Shown piece after piece: positions 10,389 through 19,645 of a DNA stretch of 64,000 nucleotides. This DNA comes from Serratia marcescens (GTDB lineage: Bacteria > Pseudomonadota > Gammaproteobacteria > Enterobacterales > Enterobacteriaceae): assembly GCF_029846115.1 (NCBI RefSeq), contig NZ_JARVZZ010000001.1:4030001-4094000 (forward strand), written 5' to 3'. The stretch's first letter is position 1. Each line of letters opens with the position of its first letter. The translations under genes and the position numbers were made by a program. The notes under the pieces were generated by a model, which saw only the letters and a program-made list of their open reading frames with translations, was not told the origin of the DNA and did not search any database.

Positions 10389-11321
10389 ATGAATTTAGCC
10401 AACGTCGATCTCAACTTGCTGGTGGTGTTCGAGGCGCTATATCAGACGCGCAACGTCACCGCCGCAGGCCGGCGTCTTAACCGCGCCCAGCCCTCCGTCA
10501 GCAATGCCTTGGCACGGCTGCGCACGCTGCTGAACGATCCGCTGTTTGTTCGCAGCGGCGGCGGCATGGCGCCTACGCCACGCGCCCATCAGCTTATGCC
10601 GCAGATACAGCAGGTGCTTGAACAGATCCATCTGGCGTTGGCGCCCCCTGCCCGTTTCGATCCGGCCACCGCCGGGCAGCGGCGCTTTACGCTGGCGGCC
10701 GGCGACTATGCCGATATCCTGCTGCTGCCCGCTATCATCAGTCGGTTACGTCAGACAGCACCCGGCATCGATATTCGCGTTTCGCGCCTGGATCGCCACA
10801 ATATTTACCGGCAACTGGATCGCGGCGAGGTGGATATCGCGCTGGGAGGGCACCTTTCCGGAGCGGAAAGCCACTATGTGCGCACGTTGTTTGAAGAACA
10901 TCTGGTGTGTATCGCCAGCCGTTCACACCCACAGTTGGCGGATGGCCGCTGGGATCTGGCACGCTACCTCAGCCTGCCGCATGGGCTGTACGCACCCGCA
11001 GACGACGGCTCTGCCAGGGGATTGGTCGACCGGCGCCTGGCGGAAATCGGCGGTCAACGGCGCGTCGCCGTGACCTTTTCACATATTGCCGCTCTGCCGG
11101 CCGTGGTCGCCGACAGCGATCTGATCGCCACCCTGGCCGCCAGCGCGGCCCGGCATTTTTCCGATCCACAACGCGTACGCATTCTCCCGCTGCCTGACGA
11201 GTTGGCCATCGCGCCTTTCCCCATTGAGCTGATCGCCGGCCGGCAGGCGCAACGCGACCCGGCGTTAATCTGGCTCTGTGAGCTGATAGGCCAACTCCCC
11301 TTCGCCGCCTCCTCACGTTAA
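10389..11321 (+). CDS. LysR-family transcriptional regulator
   Basis: 310 residues. An N-terminal winged helix-turn-helix (about 4-63; NVTAAGRRLNRAQPSVSNAL) is followed by a substrate-binding effector domain of the NodD/PcpR-like type. The first lines (NVDLNLLVVFEALYQTRNVT) are typical of the subgroup that begins with LNLL. It is divergent from pcp; LysR regulators often control the gene transcribed away from them. The inducer is unknown. Confidence 0.9.
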   Translation: MNLANVDLNLLVVFEALYQTRNVTAAGRRLNRAQPSVSNALARLRTLLNDPLFVRSGGGMAPTPRAHQLMPQIQQVLEQIHLALAPPARFDPATAGQRRFTLAAGDYADILLLPAIISRLRQTAPGIDIRVSRLDRHNIYRQLDRGEVDIALGGHLSGAESHYVRTLFEEHLVCIASRSHPQLADGRWDLARYLSLPHGLYAPADDGSARGLVDRRLAEIGGQRRVAVTFSHIAALPAVVADSDLIATLAASAARHFSDPQRVRILPLPDELAIAPFPIELIAGRQAQRDPALIWLCELIGQLPFAASSR

Positions 11322-11374
11322 CGACGGCATACGCTGCATTTTCAACCGTTCAAACGCCTGTTCCCGGGCCCGTC

Positions 11375-11396
11375 GGTGGGCGCTGGGACGCCCACC
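11375..11396. terminator. Hairpin after the LysR gene
   Basis: A perfect 8-bp GC-rich stem (11375-11382 with 11389-11396) with a 6-base loop lies 53 bases past the LysR stop. There is no U-tract; it is a likely transcript end but not a classic intrinsic terminator. Confidence 0.5.
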
Positions 11397-11833
11397 AAAT
11401 AGGAATCATCCGAATTAACATTCGCCAAATTTATATATTTGATCATCTTTAACTGGCAAATGGTAAGGATAAAAAACAGTCAGTGACTTTTTTTACGTAA
11501 AAAAAGAGTTGTTTTATAAACACGTTGACTTAAGTGTTACATATTTATTTTTTGGTATTACCAATTTTCCAATAATTTGAGATAAAAAACGATCTACCCG
11601 TATCTATATGTTTTAGGTGATAAAAAACAAGATCGTGAGCAAGTTAACGAATTGAGCATTGATCCACAAGGCTATTTTGCAAATGCAGAGCTCTATTGTA
11701 GACTGCACAAATCGTGCCTTTGTGTAAACTTTGTTAAATCTTTCGTCAGTTCCTGTCTCCATTCGTGACAGATACGCCATCGGGATCGCGCGTCAATTCT
11801 CGTGCGGTAGCTATGCCTAAAGCGGGGAATAGT
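11397..11833. promoter_or_regulatory. AT-rich region upstream of the T6SS cluster
   Basis: This is a sharply AT-rich, A/T-tracted stretch between GC-rich genes, with no credible ORF. It includes a perfect 20-base palindrome at 11487-11506 (seven T, ACGT, seven A, bounded by C and G). It is the natural place for the promoter of the T6SS VgrG module and is a plausible H-NS/Hha target. No single promoter could be fixed. Confidence 0.55.
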
Positions 11834-14173
11834 ATGGATCGTCTTATCATTGCGCACACACCTTTGCCCTCCCATCAGCTGTTGTTCAGAAGCCTTTCCG
11901 GCGAGGAAAAACTGGCCGGATTGTTCGAATTCGACGTCGAACTGCTCAGTCCTGACAATCGGCTCGATCTGAAAGCGCTGCTGGGACAAAAAATCACGCT
12001 GGAGCTGCGGGGCAATCCGCTGGCACCGCGTTATCTCAACGGCAATATCACGCGCATGACCCTCTCCGGACGAGAAGCCGGCGGCAACCGTTACTATATC
12101 TACCGCGCCGTGCTGCGCCCCACGCTGTGGTATCTAACGCAAAACCGCGATTTTCGCATCTACCAGGAAAAGACCGTTCCCGACATCCTGACTCAGGTGC
12201 TGGGGCAGTATCAGGTGAAAATCGATAACCGCCTGAGTTACGACTACCGTATCTGGGGGTACTGCGTGCAGTACCAGGAGAGCGATTTCGATTTCATCAG
12301 TCGCCTGATGGAACACGAAGGCATCTATTACTATTTCACGCACCAACAAGACGGCCATACGCTGGTGCTGGCTGACGCGCCGTCGGCACATCAGGAACTC
12401 GCCGGCTACGCCAGCATTCCCTATCAGCTCGCGGAAGGCGGCCTGGTGGAAAACAAAGACAGCATCAACAGCTGGAGCGTTTCTGACGCCATCACGCCCA
12501 GCCTCTATAGCCTGGATGACTACGATTTTCGCAAGCCGCGCGCGCGGTTGTTGGAGGCCCGGCAAAATCCCGCCTCGTTCGCGCAGGACAAAGCCGAGGT
12601 GTTCGACTGGCCCGGCCGTTATACCGATCACGCCCACGGCCAGTTTTACGTCAAGGTTCGCCAGCAGGAGTTCGAAGCGCAGCACGAGCAGATGAGCGGC
12701 GAAGGCAATTCGCAGGGCATTGCACCCGGCTACCGTTTTCAACTGACCCAGGCGCCGCGTATGGAAGACAACCGCACCTACCTGGTGGTCAGCGCGCATT
12801 ACTTCATGCAGGAAAACAGCTACGCCAGCAACGATAACGATGTTGGCGAGCAGCGAACCGAATTTCAGGTCGTTCCGGCGGACATCAATTGGCGCCCGGC
12901 GCGCACCACGCCCTGGCCGAAAACCCATGGCCCGCAAACTGCCGAAGTGGTAGGACCGGAAGGGGAAAGCATCTGGACCGATAAATATGGCCGGGTGAAA
13001 CTCAAATTCCGTTGGGATCGCCACGGCAGCGGCAATGAAACCAGCTCCTGCTGGGTGCGCGTCTCCAGCGCCTGGGCCGGCTGGAAATACGGCGGGATCC
13101 AGATCCCGCGCGTGGGTGAGGAAGTGGTGGTCGACTTTATCAACGGCGATCCGGATCGCCCTATCATCACCGGCCGCGTTTACAACGAAGACAGCATGCC
13201 GCCGTGGGATCTGCCTGGCGACGCCACTAAAATGGGCTTTATGAGCCGCAGTAAAGGCGGCGGTGCCGACAACGCCAGCTTTCTGTTCCTGGAAGACTCG
13301 CCCGGCAACGAATCGTTCGACATGCATGCCGAACGCAACATGAACATGACGGTGGAGAACGACAAGAACGTCAATATTGACGGCAGTCGCACCACCACCA
13401 TCGGGCGCCAGCAGGACGACACCGTCACCGGCGACGCCACGTTCCTGTACAAAGCGAAACGCACGACTACCGTCAATGGGCTGGAAACCGCCAACCTGAA
13501 CGCTCACCAGACGGTGAACATCAAAGGCGGCCGCGACCTGACGATTATCGACGGCGGCGATAAAATCGACATCACCGGCAATCAGACCTTCAAGCTTGAC
13601 GGCGCGCAGACGCAAAACATTACGCAAACCCAGCATGTCACGGTGAAAGGCAACCAGACCCTCGACATTACCGAAGGGCAACAGACCAGCACCATCAAGC
13701 AGGGGCAGACGGTCAACATCACCTCCGGCGGCCAGCACACCACCATCACCGCCGGCGGGCAAATTCTGACGATTGAAGCGGGCGGTCAGACGGCCACCGT
13801 GACCGGGGATGTCACCGAAACCTACAACAACAACCAGAACACGACAATAACCGGCACGCTGACCATCAAGGCGAAAACCATCGATATCACCAGCGCGGAC
13901 GGCGTCTCGGTGCAAACACCGAGCTGGAAAGATAACTGCCACGGTTGGAAATGGGTGGCGACCGGGGCCAACTTTGCCTTCTACGGATCCAATCTTTCGT
14001 TGACGGCAACCAGCCTGAAACACACGATGCTGGATATCTCGCACAACCCGCTGTCGATCAGCAAAACCAATTTCAAGCTCAGTAATGATCCCATGACGTT
14101 CACTCAGCTTGGCGCGCTGGTCACCAACGGCGCCTTACGGTTGAGCACCAAGGCGCTGGCGATCTTCTTGTAA
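11834..14173 (+). CDS. vgrG: T6SS spike protein VgrG (first copy)
   Basis: About 779 residues from the ATG at 11834, chosen because MDRLIIAHTPL aligns with the second VgrG of this window; the frame is open upstream to 11765. The gp27-like and gp5-OB domains occupy roughly 1-470 (SCWVRVSSAWAGWKYGG; DFINGDPDRPIITGRVYN). A long beta-helix of short T/I/G-rich repeats follows (about 480-690). The last 80 or so residues, from about residue 695, are not beta-repeat and form an unusual tail. It heads a module of accessory genes to 20586. Confidence 0.94.
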   Translation: MDRLIIAHTPLPSHQLLFRSLSGEEKLAGLFEFDVELLSPDNRLDLKALLGQKITLELRGNPLAPRYLNGNITRMTLSGREAGGNRYYIYRAVLRPTLWYLTQNRDFRIYQEKTVPDILTQVLGQYQVKIDNRLSYDYRIWGYCVQYQESDFDFISRLMEHEGIYYYFTHQQDGHTLVLADAPSAHQELAGYASIPYQLAEGGLVENKDSINSWSVSDAITPSLYSLDDYDFRKPRARLLEARQNPASFAQDKAEVFDWPGRYTDHAHGQFYVKVRQQEFEAQHEQMSGEGNSQGIAPGYRFQLTQAPRMEDNRTYLVVSAHYFMQENSYASNDNDVGEQRTEFQVVPADINWRPARTTPWPKTHGPQTAEVVGPEGESIWTDKYGRVKLKFRWDRHGSGNETSSCWVRVSSAWAGWKYGGIQIPRVGEEVVVDFINGDPDRPIITGRVYNEDSMPPWDLPGDATKMGFMSRSKGGGADNASFLFLEDSPGNESFDMHAERNMNMTVENDKNVNIDGSRTTTIGRQQDDTVTGDATFLYKAKRTTTVNGLETANLNAHQTVNIKGGRDLTIIDGGDKIDITGNQTFKLDGAQTQNITQTQHVTVKGNQTLDITEGQQTSTIKQGQTVNITSGGQHTTITAGGQILTIEAGGQTATVTGDVTETYNNNQNTTITGTLTIKAKTIDITSADGVSVQTPSWKDNCHGWKWVATGANFAFYGSNLSLTATSLKHTMLDISHNPLSISKTNFKLSNDPMTFTQLGALVTNGALRLSTKALAIFL

Positions 14174-14183
14174 AGGGACTCCC

Positions 14184-14573
14184 ATGTCGAAGGCCAAAAA
14201 TGTTTTCACCGTTATCGGTTTGATTTTATTGGCTCCCATCCTCAGCCTGGTGGGCTTTTTCAAATTTATCACGGTCGATATCTGGGGCTATTTCAAACAT
14301 ATCGGTTCGTCCCTCAGCGTGATGGAGAACGGTATTTCCGCCTCAGGGCAAATCGTCAGCATTCGCCAGACCAACCTGTGGGATGGGAATCGACCGGTCT
14401 GCGAAGTCGAAGTCAAGTACATCGCCCAAGACGGAAAAAACCATACGGCGGTGGCGAAAGGCCCGATCAGCGTCGTGGATTTGCCGCGTTATCAGCCGGG
14501 CCATTTCATCGCGATAAAGTACGACCCGAAGAACCCAAAAAAAGCGGTGATCGAAGAGCTTTCGCGACTTTGA
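14184..14573 (+). CDS. DUF3592-like membrane protein
   Basis: 129 residues, starting 10 bases after vgrG. Hydrophobic segments at about 8-30 anchor it in the inner membrane. The rest is a small beta-rich domain (ASGQIVSIRQTN; CEVEVKYIAQDGK; YQPGHFIAIKYDPKNPKKAVI) with the pattern of DUF3592 proteins. Function is unknown. Its place directly after a VgrG with an extended tail makes an accessory or immunity role possible, but nothing in the sequence proves it. Confidence 0.75.
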   Translation: MSKAKNVFTVIGLILLAPILSLVGFFKFITVDIWGYFKHIGSSLSVMENGISASGQIVSIRQTNLWDGNRPVCEVEVKYIAQDGKNHTAVAKGPISVVDLPRYQPGHFIAIKYDPKNPKKAVIEELSRL

Positions 14574-14674
14574 GCGAAAACGATCCCTTCAACCACGCGA
14601 TCCGATTTCAACGTTCCGCAAACGGCTTACCGTTCATCAGTTCGCTAAATCACCTTGCATAAGGAAGTGTCACG

Positions 14675-15175
14675 ATGGGCGCGTTCATTGCCTTTTCGAC
14701 GCAGGACAGCCTCTGGGGGCAAATCCTGTTTACCTTCTTTGGCATCCTGGTTGGCTGCGTATTGCTCGCCGCGATCGGCAAAACCTTTTTGTCGGCAAGC
14801 CGAGCGGCCGCGTTGCCTGTACGGTTGCTGATCTTTGTCGCGCTGATGCTGGCGCTGCTGAAATACAACCAGCAGGTGATGTCTGCGGTGAATGCCCCCG
14901 CAGAACTGATCGGTTTCCTGATTTTGCCCGGTTTTTTGATGGGTTACCTGGGTGCGGCGCCCACCGGCAGACTGGCGCTGGCGATAGAGCTGCCCTGTTT
15001 TGCAGCGCTCGCCGCGCTGTTGATTCTGGGCACCGCCGGCGTCGGTTTTTTTGCGCCCTATCATCTGGAGAGCGTCGGCCAATTTACCGCCAAGGCGATC
15101 GCCGCGGCGTTATCCGTGGCCGCCGTGCTGTTGGTTCGCGGAATAAACGGGAAGGACAGCGCACTGTCCTCTTGA
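14675..15175 (+). CDS. Hypothetical inner-membrane protein in the VgrG module
   Basis: 166 residues with about five hydrophobic segments (roughly 14-34, 46-62, 78-95, 103-122, 138-154). The ATG follows AAGGAAG at a good distance. I do not recognise a family. It is followed by a hairpin region, so vgrG and the two membrane genes may form one transcript, separate from the DUF2169 gene at 15347. The pairing of two small membrane proteins with VgrG is worth testing as an immunity arrangement. Confidence 0.7.
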   Translation: MGAFIAFSTQDSLWGQILFTFFGILVGCVLLAAIGKTFLSASRAAALPVRLLIFVALMLALLKYNQQVMSAVNAPAELIGFLILPGFLMGYLGAAPTGRLALAIELPCFAALAALLILGTAGVGFFAPYHLESVGQFTAKAIAAALSVAAVLLVRGINGKDSALSS

Positions 15176-15189
15176 TCATCCATTTCGAA

Positions 15190-15238
15190 GCGGGGCTCTC
15201 CCCGCATTAGCGATCGGCGCTTAACGCCGCATCGTTTT
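15190..15238 (+). terminator. Terminator region after the two membrane genes
   Basis: A 6-bp GC stem with a 4-base loop (15190-15205) is followed by a second stem (15211-15219 with 15225-15234, one bulge) and then a TTTT run. The second looks like an intrinsic terminator. Confidence 0.6.
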
Positions 15239-15346
15239 CTTCATCTGTTGTGACATAGCCTGATATCTATTAAACCGAAAAACGGATTGTTTTTGAGCAA
15301 GCAGCCTGGCTGCCAGCTGATATCCACAGGAAGCTTTACACACACA

Positions 15347-17899
15347 ATGAAAGTCGTAAAACCTCTGCGCCTCAGCGCGCTTCATCGCCCCTTCTCTTGG
15401 CAAGGGCAAAACTATCTGGGCGTTTCCGTTTTGGCCTTGGCCGACATGGGGGCCTCCCCGCGCCTGCGTCCCGAACCGGAGCTGTGGCAGTTGGCCGCCG
15501 ACGAACTCGCGTTGAGCGGCGGCGTGCTCGATCTGGCTATCCCGAAAGCCTGCGCGGAGTTTCTCGCTACCGGCAACGCCTACACCCACCATCAACAAGA
15601 CAAAACCGCTTGCGCCGTGAAGATCCAGCTGGATTCTCTGGAAAAAACGCTGGTGGTTTTCGGCGATCGCCACTGGATCAACGATCGTCCCTCCACTCCC
15701 CTCCCTTTTGCAGAAATGCGTCTGGACTGGCGCCGGGCTTACGGCGGCACCCAGTTCGCCGATAATCCGCACGGCATCGGCGCCACTCCAGAAACATTTC
15801 CGCAAGGCCGTATCCATCGCCTACCCAATGTTGAACCGCTGCAGGGGCGCCTCGCGTCTCCTCGGCAAAGCGCGCAACCGGCAAGCTTTGACGCGTTGGA
15901 TATCACCTGGCCACGCCGCTTCTCCCGCATCGGTAAAAACTACGACGCCGACTGGTTGAAAAACGGCTTTCCCGGCTTCGCCAACGATATCGACTGGCGC
16001 CTGTTCAACATGGCGGACAGCGATCAGCAGTTTCCTCAACGCGACAGCTTGCCGCCCCGGGCTGCCTATCGGATTTGGAACATGCACCCTTCAGAACCGG
16101 TACAGCAAGGGCATTTGCCGCCGTGGCGCGCGCGCTGCTTCATCAACCGACTGCGCGGCGGCGAAACGCATTTCGAAGAGATTGCGATGCGCCATACCAC
16201 CGTCTGGTTCTTCCCGCATCGGGAACAAATGCTGTTGATCTATCAGGGTAGCGCGCGCATCAATGAGGACGATGCCGCCGACGTGATGCAGCTGATGCCG
16301 GCCCTGGAAACCGATGGCGAGCCCCGCTCCATCGCGCATTATCGGCAGGTGTTGGCCCAGCGGCTGGATAAAGAACGGGGGGCTTTACACGCTTTTCGTG
16401 AACAAGAGTTACTGCCGGAAGCGTGCATCGGCGCCTGGCTGGATACGGAAACGCCGACGCAGCAAAGCCCGATGGCGGAAAATATCGCCGCCTACGAACA
16501 CCAACAACGCGAAGAGCATCGCCTGCGTCTGCTGCGTGAAGGTCAGGACATCGATGAACTGTTCCCGCTGCCGTCGCAAGAAGCGCCGCCGAAGCTGGAC
16601 GAGCTCGCCGAATTCGTCGAGCGTCTGGAAAACCAGGCCGAGGCGCAGTATCAGGACATGCTCAAGCTGGCGCAAGCCGAGGGTATCGATCCGCTCAACC
16701 CCGGTGGGGATCACGTGCCGCCATCCGGTGCGGAAAGCTACCAGCAGCAGCGCGATCTGCTGTTCCAGGAGGCGCGCCAGCATCCCGACGCGTTTAGCGA
16801 CAAACAGCTGGGGGAAAGCGAGCGCGCGCTGCACCAAATGTATTTAATGTCGGCACAGGCGCAAAGCCCTGCACTGCGTTTAAGCGGCGATCTGGCGCAA
16901 ATCATTCGCCAACGCGTCGCCGCCGCCATGCTGCGCGATAAGGATCTCAGCGGTCTTGATCTCACCGGCGCCGATCTGTCCGGCATGGATCTCTGCCAGG
17001 CTAACTTGCGCGGCGCTTTGCTGGAAAACGCCAATCTGCGCCAAACCCAACTGGTGGGTTGCGATCTTCGCGAGGCGATGTTGGCGCGCGCCGATCTCAG
17101 CGGCGCCGTCTTGCAGCAGGCCGATCTGAGCCACGCCTCTTTGGCCCTGGCGAAATGCGAAGCGACGAATTTCGGCGGCGCGCAGCTGCACGAAACCAAC
17201 ATTCAGCAAACGTTGTTTCAACGCTGCGATTTCACGATGGCGTCATTACGCGATTTGCTGGGATACGAAACCTTGCTCGGGCTGTGTGATTTCAGCCGCG
17301 CCACGCTGGCCAACATTACGCTGATGGAGCTGCAGTTGGAGCAACTGACATTCAGCCACGCCCGGCTCGACAAAGTCAGCTTCGTCAAATGCCGGCTGCA
17401 GGCGGTGAACTTCGATCGGGCGCGGCTGGAAAGCTGCGCCTGGGTTGATACCGAGACGCAAAGCCTCAGCTTCCGCGCCGCACGCCTCACGGCCTGCGCC
17501 TTTGCGGCAAAGACGCTGTTGCCGCAGGCGGATTTCAGCGACGCGACGCTAAACCAGTGCAATTTGCGCCAGATGCCGTTGCAGCGGGCTAATTTCAGCC
17601 GGGCGCGCCTCGACAACTGCGACCTGTCGGAAACCCGGCTGAACGAGGCCGATTTCCGTCAGGCCAACGGCAGCGGCAGCCTGTTCATCCGCAGCGATCT
17701 GTCTCGCGCCAACCTGCGCGACGCCAGTTTCATTGCGGCTATCCTGCAAAAATGCGTGCTGTCAGGCGCCGACCTGCAGGGCGCCAATCTGTTCCGGGCA
17801 GACCTGTCGCAATCCCAAGTGGATCAGGCGACCCGGCTCGACGGTGCCTATACCGCCAGGGTGAAAACATTGCCTCGCCACAACGGGAAGGAAGTATGA
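15347..17899 (+). CDS. DUF2169 plus pentapeptide-repeat protein (T6SS accessory)
   Basis: About 850 residues from the ATG at 15347 (MKVVKPLRLS). The frame is open to 15287, but the shorter start gives the usual DUF2169 N-terminus. Residues about 1-330 are DUF2169 (RPFSWQGQNYLGVSVLALADM; WRRAYGGTQFADNPHG; a Trp/Pro-rich core). A charged helical linker follows (about 370-520), then long pentapeptide repeats of A(D/N)LXX type (about 530-840) that form a right-handed beta helix. DUF2169 proteins recur beside VgrG and DUF4150 PAAR-like genes and are thought to help load effectors. It overlaps the next gene by four bases. Confidence 0.9.
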   Translation: MKVVKPLRLSALHRPFSWQGQNYLGVSVLALADMGASPRLRPEPELWQLAADELALSGGVLDLAIPKACAEFLATGNAYTHHQQDKTACAVKIQLDSLEKTLVVFGDRHWINDRPSTPLPFAEMRLDWRRAYGGTQFADNPHGIGATPETFPQGRIHRLPNVEPLQGRLASPRQSAQPASFDALDITWPRRFSRIGKNYDADWLKNGFPGFANDIDWRLFNMADSDQQFPQRDSLPPRAAYRIWNMHPSEPVQQGHLPPWRARCFINRLRGGETHFEEIAMRHTTVWFFPHREQMLLIYQGSARINEDDAADVMQLMPALETDGEPRSIAHYRQVLAQRLDKERGALHAFREQELLPEACIGAWLDTETPTQQSPMAENIAAYEHQQREEHRLRLLREGQDIDELFPLPSQEAPPKLDELAEFVERLENQAEAQYQDMLKLAQAEGIDPLNPGGDHVPPSGAESYQQQRDLLFQEARQHPDAFSDKQLGESERALHQMYLMSAQAQSPALRLSGDLAQIIRQRVAAAMLRDKDLSGLDLTGADLSGMDLCQANLRGALLENANLRQTQLVGCDLREAMLARADLSGAVLQQADLSHASLALAKCEATNFGGAQLHETNIQQTLFQRCDFTMASLRDLLGYETLLGLCDFSRATLANITLMELQLEQLTFSHARLDKVSFVKCRLQAVNFDRARLESCAWVDTETQSLSFRAARLTACAFAAKTLLPQADFSDATLNQCNLRQMPLQRANFSRARLDNCDLSETRLNEADFRQANGSGSLFIRSDLSRANLRDASFIAAILQKCVLSGADLQGANLFRADLSQSQVDQATRLDGAYTARVKTLPRHNGKEV

Positions 17900-18963
17900 C
17901 CTCAAAACCTGAGCAGATACGCCAGCGCGTGAAACGCGGCGAGCTGATTGCCGGTGAGGATTTGCACGGCCTGTCATTCGCCGGTATGGATTTGGCCGGT
18001 GGCATGTTCAACGAACTGAACCTGAACGGCGTGAACTTCTCCGATTGCGATCTGCGCGACAGCGTCTTCAGCGATTGCCGGCTCGAGCATGCGCAATTTG
18101 CACGGGCGAACCTGAAGCAAACGGCCTTCAATCAGTGCGCCATGTCGGGCGGCCGCTTCAACGAGAGCCATATCGAACTGACGATGTTCAACGACTGCCG
18201 GCTTGAACAGAGCGACTTCAGCCGGCTGTCGCTCAACCAAAGCCACTGGATGTCATGCCAATTGGCCGGCGCGAACTTTTCCGCCACTCAGCACGATCGC
18301 ACCACCTTCTACGAAAGCCCGCTCAGCGGCGCTGCGTTGAATCAGGCGCGGTTATCCCTTGTCACGTTCTTTCGCTTAAACCTCTGTGAGACAGGGCTTG
18401 ATGGGGTAGATTTCGACCGCGTCACGTTTTTCGAATGTGACCATCGAGGCAAAAGTTACGCCGGGCAGCGCCTGATCGCCTGCCAGTTTACCGATAACCA
18501 ATTGGACGACGTCGATTTTAGCCAGGCGACGCTGCGCCAGAGCAATTTCAAGGGCGCTTCGCTGCGGCGCGCCAACCTGGCGGGCGTGCAGGCGCAACAG
18601 TCGCTGTGGTTGGAGGCCAACCTGACTCAGGCGCAGTGCCGTGGCGGGCAGTTCGATCAGGCGATCTTCAGCGAAGCGACGTTGGACGCCGCCAACTTCA
18701 GCCAGGCGCGCCTGTATCAATGCGTGTTCCAGCGCAGCCGTGCAGCACGCTGTGATTTCAGCGACAGCGACCTGACCTACGCCGATTTCTGTTATGCCGA
18801 CATCGGTGCCGCCGATTTCCGGCGCGCGCGCTTTATGCGCACCAGCATGCATCGTGCCCACCAGCAGCAAACGCGCTGGGGCGATCGCAACGGGATCCTC
18901 GAGCGCGACGAAGAGCTGTACGCCGCCGAAACCTGGAGCGCACAGCGCCAGAGCCGAATCTGA
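17896..18963 (+). CDS. Pentapeptide-repeat protein
   Basis: 355 residues from the ATG at 17896, which overlaps the upstream stop (ATGA). Nearly the whole length is pentapeptide repeats with F/L at the centre (for example FSDCDLRDSVFSDCRLEHAQF), predicting a single right-handed quadrilateral helix. A short C-terminal tail (about 320-355) is non-repetitive. It may be a separate second half of the module's beta-helical scaffold, an adaptor or a payload; the sequence does not decide. Confidence 0.88.
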   Translation: MTSKPEQIRQRVKRGELIAGEDLHGLSFAGMDLAGGMFNELNLNGVNFSDCDLRDSVFSDCRLEHAQFARANLKQTAFNQCAMSGGRFNESHIELTMFNDCRLEQSDFSRLSLNQSHWMSCQLAGANFSATQHDRTTFYESPLSGAALNQARLSLVTFFRLNLCETGLDGVDFDRVTFFECDHRGKSYAGQRLIACQFTDNQLDDVDFSQATLRQSNFKGASLRRANLAGVQAQQSLWLEANLTQAQCRGGQFDQAIFSEATLDAANFSQARLYQCVFQRSRAARCDFSDSDLTYADFCYADIGAADFRRARFMRTSMHRAHQQQTRWGDRNGILERDEELYAAETWSAQRQSRI

Positions 18964-18993
18964 ATGCATTGACCACTTCACGAGGGGATCACC

Positions 18994-19629
18994 ATGAGCG
19001 TTGCCAACACAACTCGCGCCGTCAACATCGCACCGCCCCAACAGGCCGCCGGCCAGGTCGTCAACCTGTTGCCGGACGGCAGCCTGATAGTGGAATGTGA
19101 AGGCCGCGGCTGGCATTGCCGCCGGGCGGCGAGCTGCCTGCTGACGCCGGCCCTCGGCGATAGCGTGCTGGTCGCCGGCTGCGGCCACCAGCTGTGGGCG
19201 ATCGCCGTCCTCGAGCGCGCAGAACCGCAAAGCGCGGCGCGGCTCTGCGTCGCAGGCGACCTGCAAATTGAAACGCCAAACGGTTCGCTGTCGCTGCACA
19301 GCGCGCAGGCGCTGAAACTGAGCGGCGACGCCATGACGCTGCAGGCCAACAGCGGCGACTGCCACGTCGACAAAATGAAATACAGCGGCGAGGAGCTGTC
19401 GGCCTTCGTCAGCATCAGCCGCCTGGTCGGTAAACGCTGCGAGTCGCTGTGGCATTCGGTCAGCCAGATCAGCCATTCGCTGTTCCGCAAAGTGCGCCAA
19501 ACCGAGCACGTGCGCGCCGGGCAGCTGGATTATCAAGCGGAAGATTACGCCCGCATTCATGCCCGCAACACGCTCATTACCTCAAAAGACATCACCAAAC
19601 TGGATTCGGAACAAATCCACGTCGGATAA
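18994..19629 (+). CDS. DUF3540 domain protein (T6SS VgrG/PAAR-associated)
   Basis: 211 residues. The N-terminal 75 residues resemble an OB-like domain (GQVVNLLPDGSLIVECEGRGW; LLTPALGDSVLVAG), followed by a short beta-repeat and a helical segment, which is the usual build of DUF3540 proteins. These are found with DUF2169 and DUF4150 genes beside VgrG. It may cap or adapt the spike. It is preceded by a GAGGGG ribosome site and followed by the PAAR-like gene after 16 bases. Confidence 0.85.
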   Translation: MSVANTTRAVNIAPPQQAAGQVVNLLPDGSLIVECEGRGWHCRRAASCLLTPALGDSVLVAGCGHQLWAIAVLERAEPQSAARLCVAGDLQIETPNGSLSLHSAQALKLSGDAMTLQANSGDCHVDKMKYSGEELSAFVSISRLVGKRCESLWHSVSQISHSLFRKVRQTEHVRAGQLDYQAEDYARIHARNTLITSKDITKLDSEQIHVG

Positions 19630-19645
19630 CCTGCGGAGGCCTTTT

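Noticed and set aside
12134..14044. 636-codon open frame on the minus strand inside the first vgrG
   Set aside because: It lies wholly antisense to a clear VgrG gene, has low-complexity Gly/Val/Ala/Asp content and no ribosome site; GC-rich codon bias opens such mirror frames.
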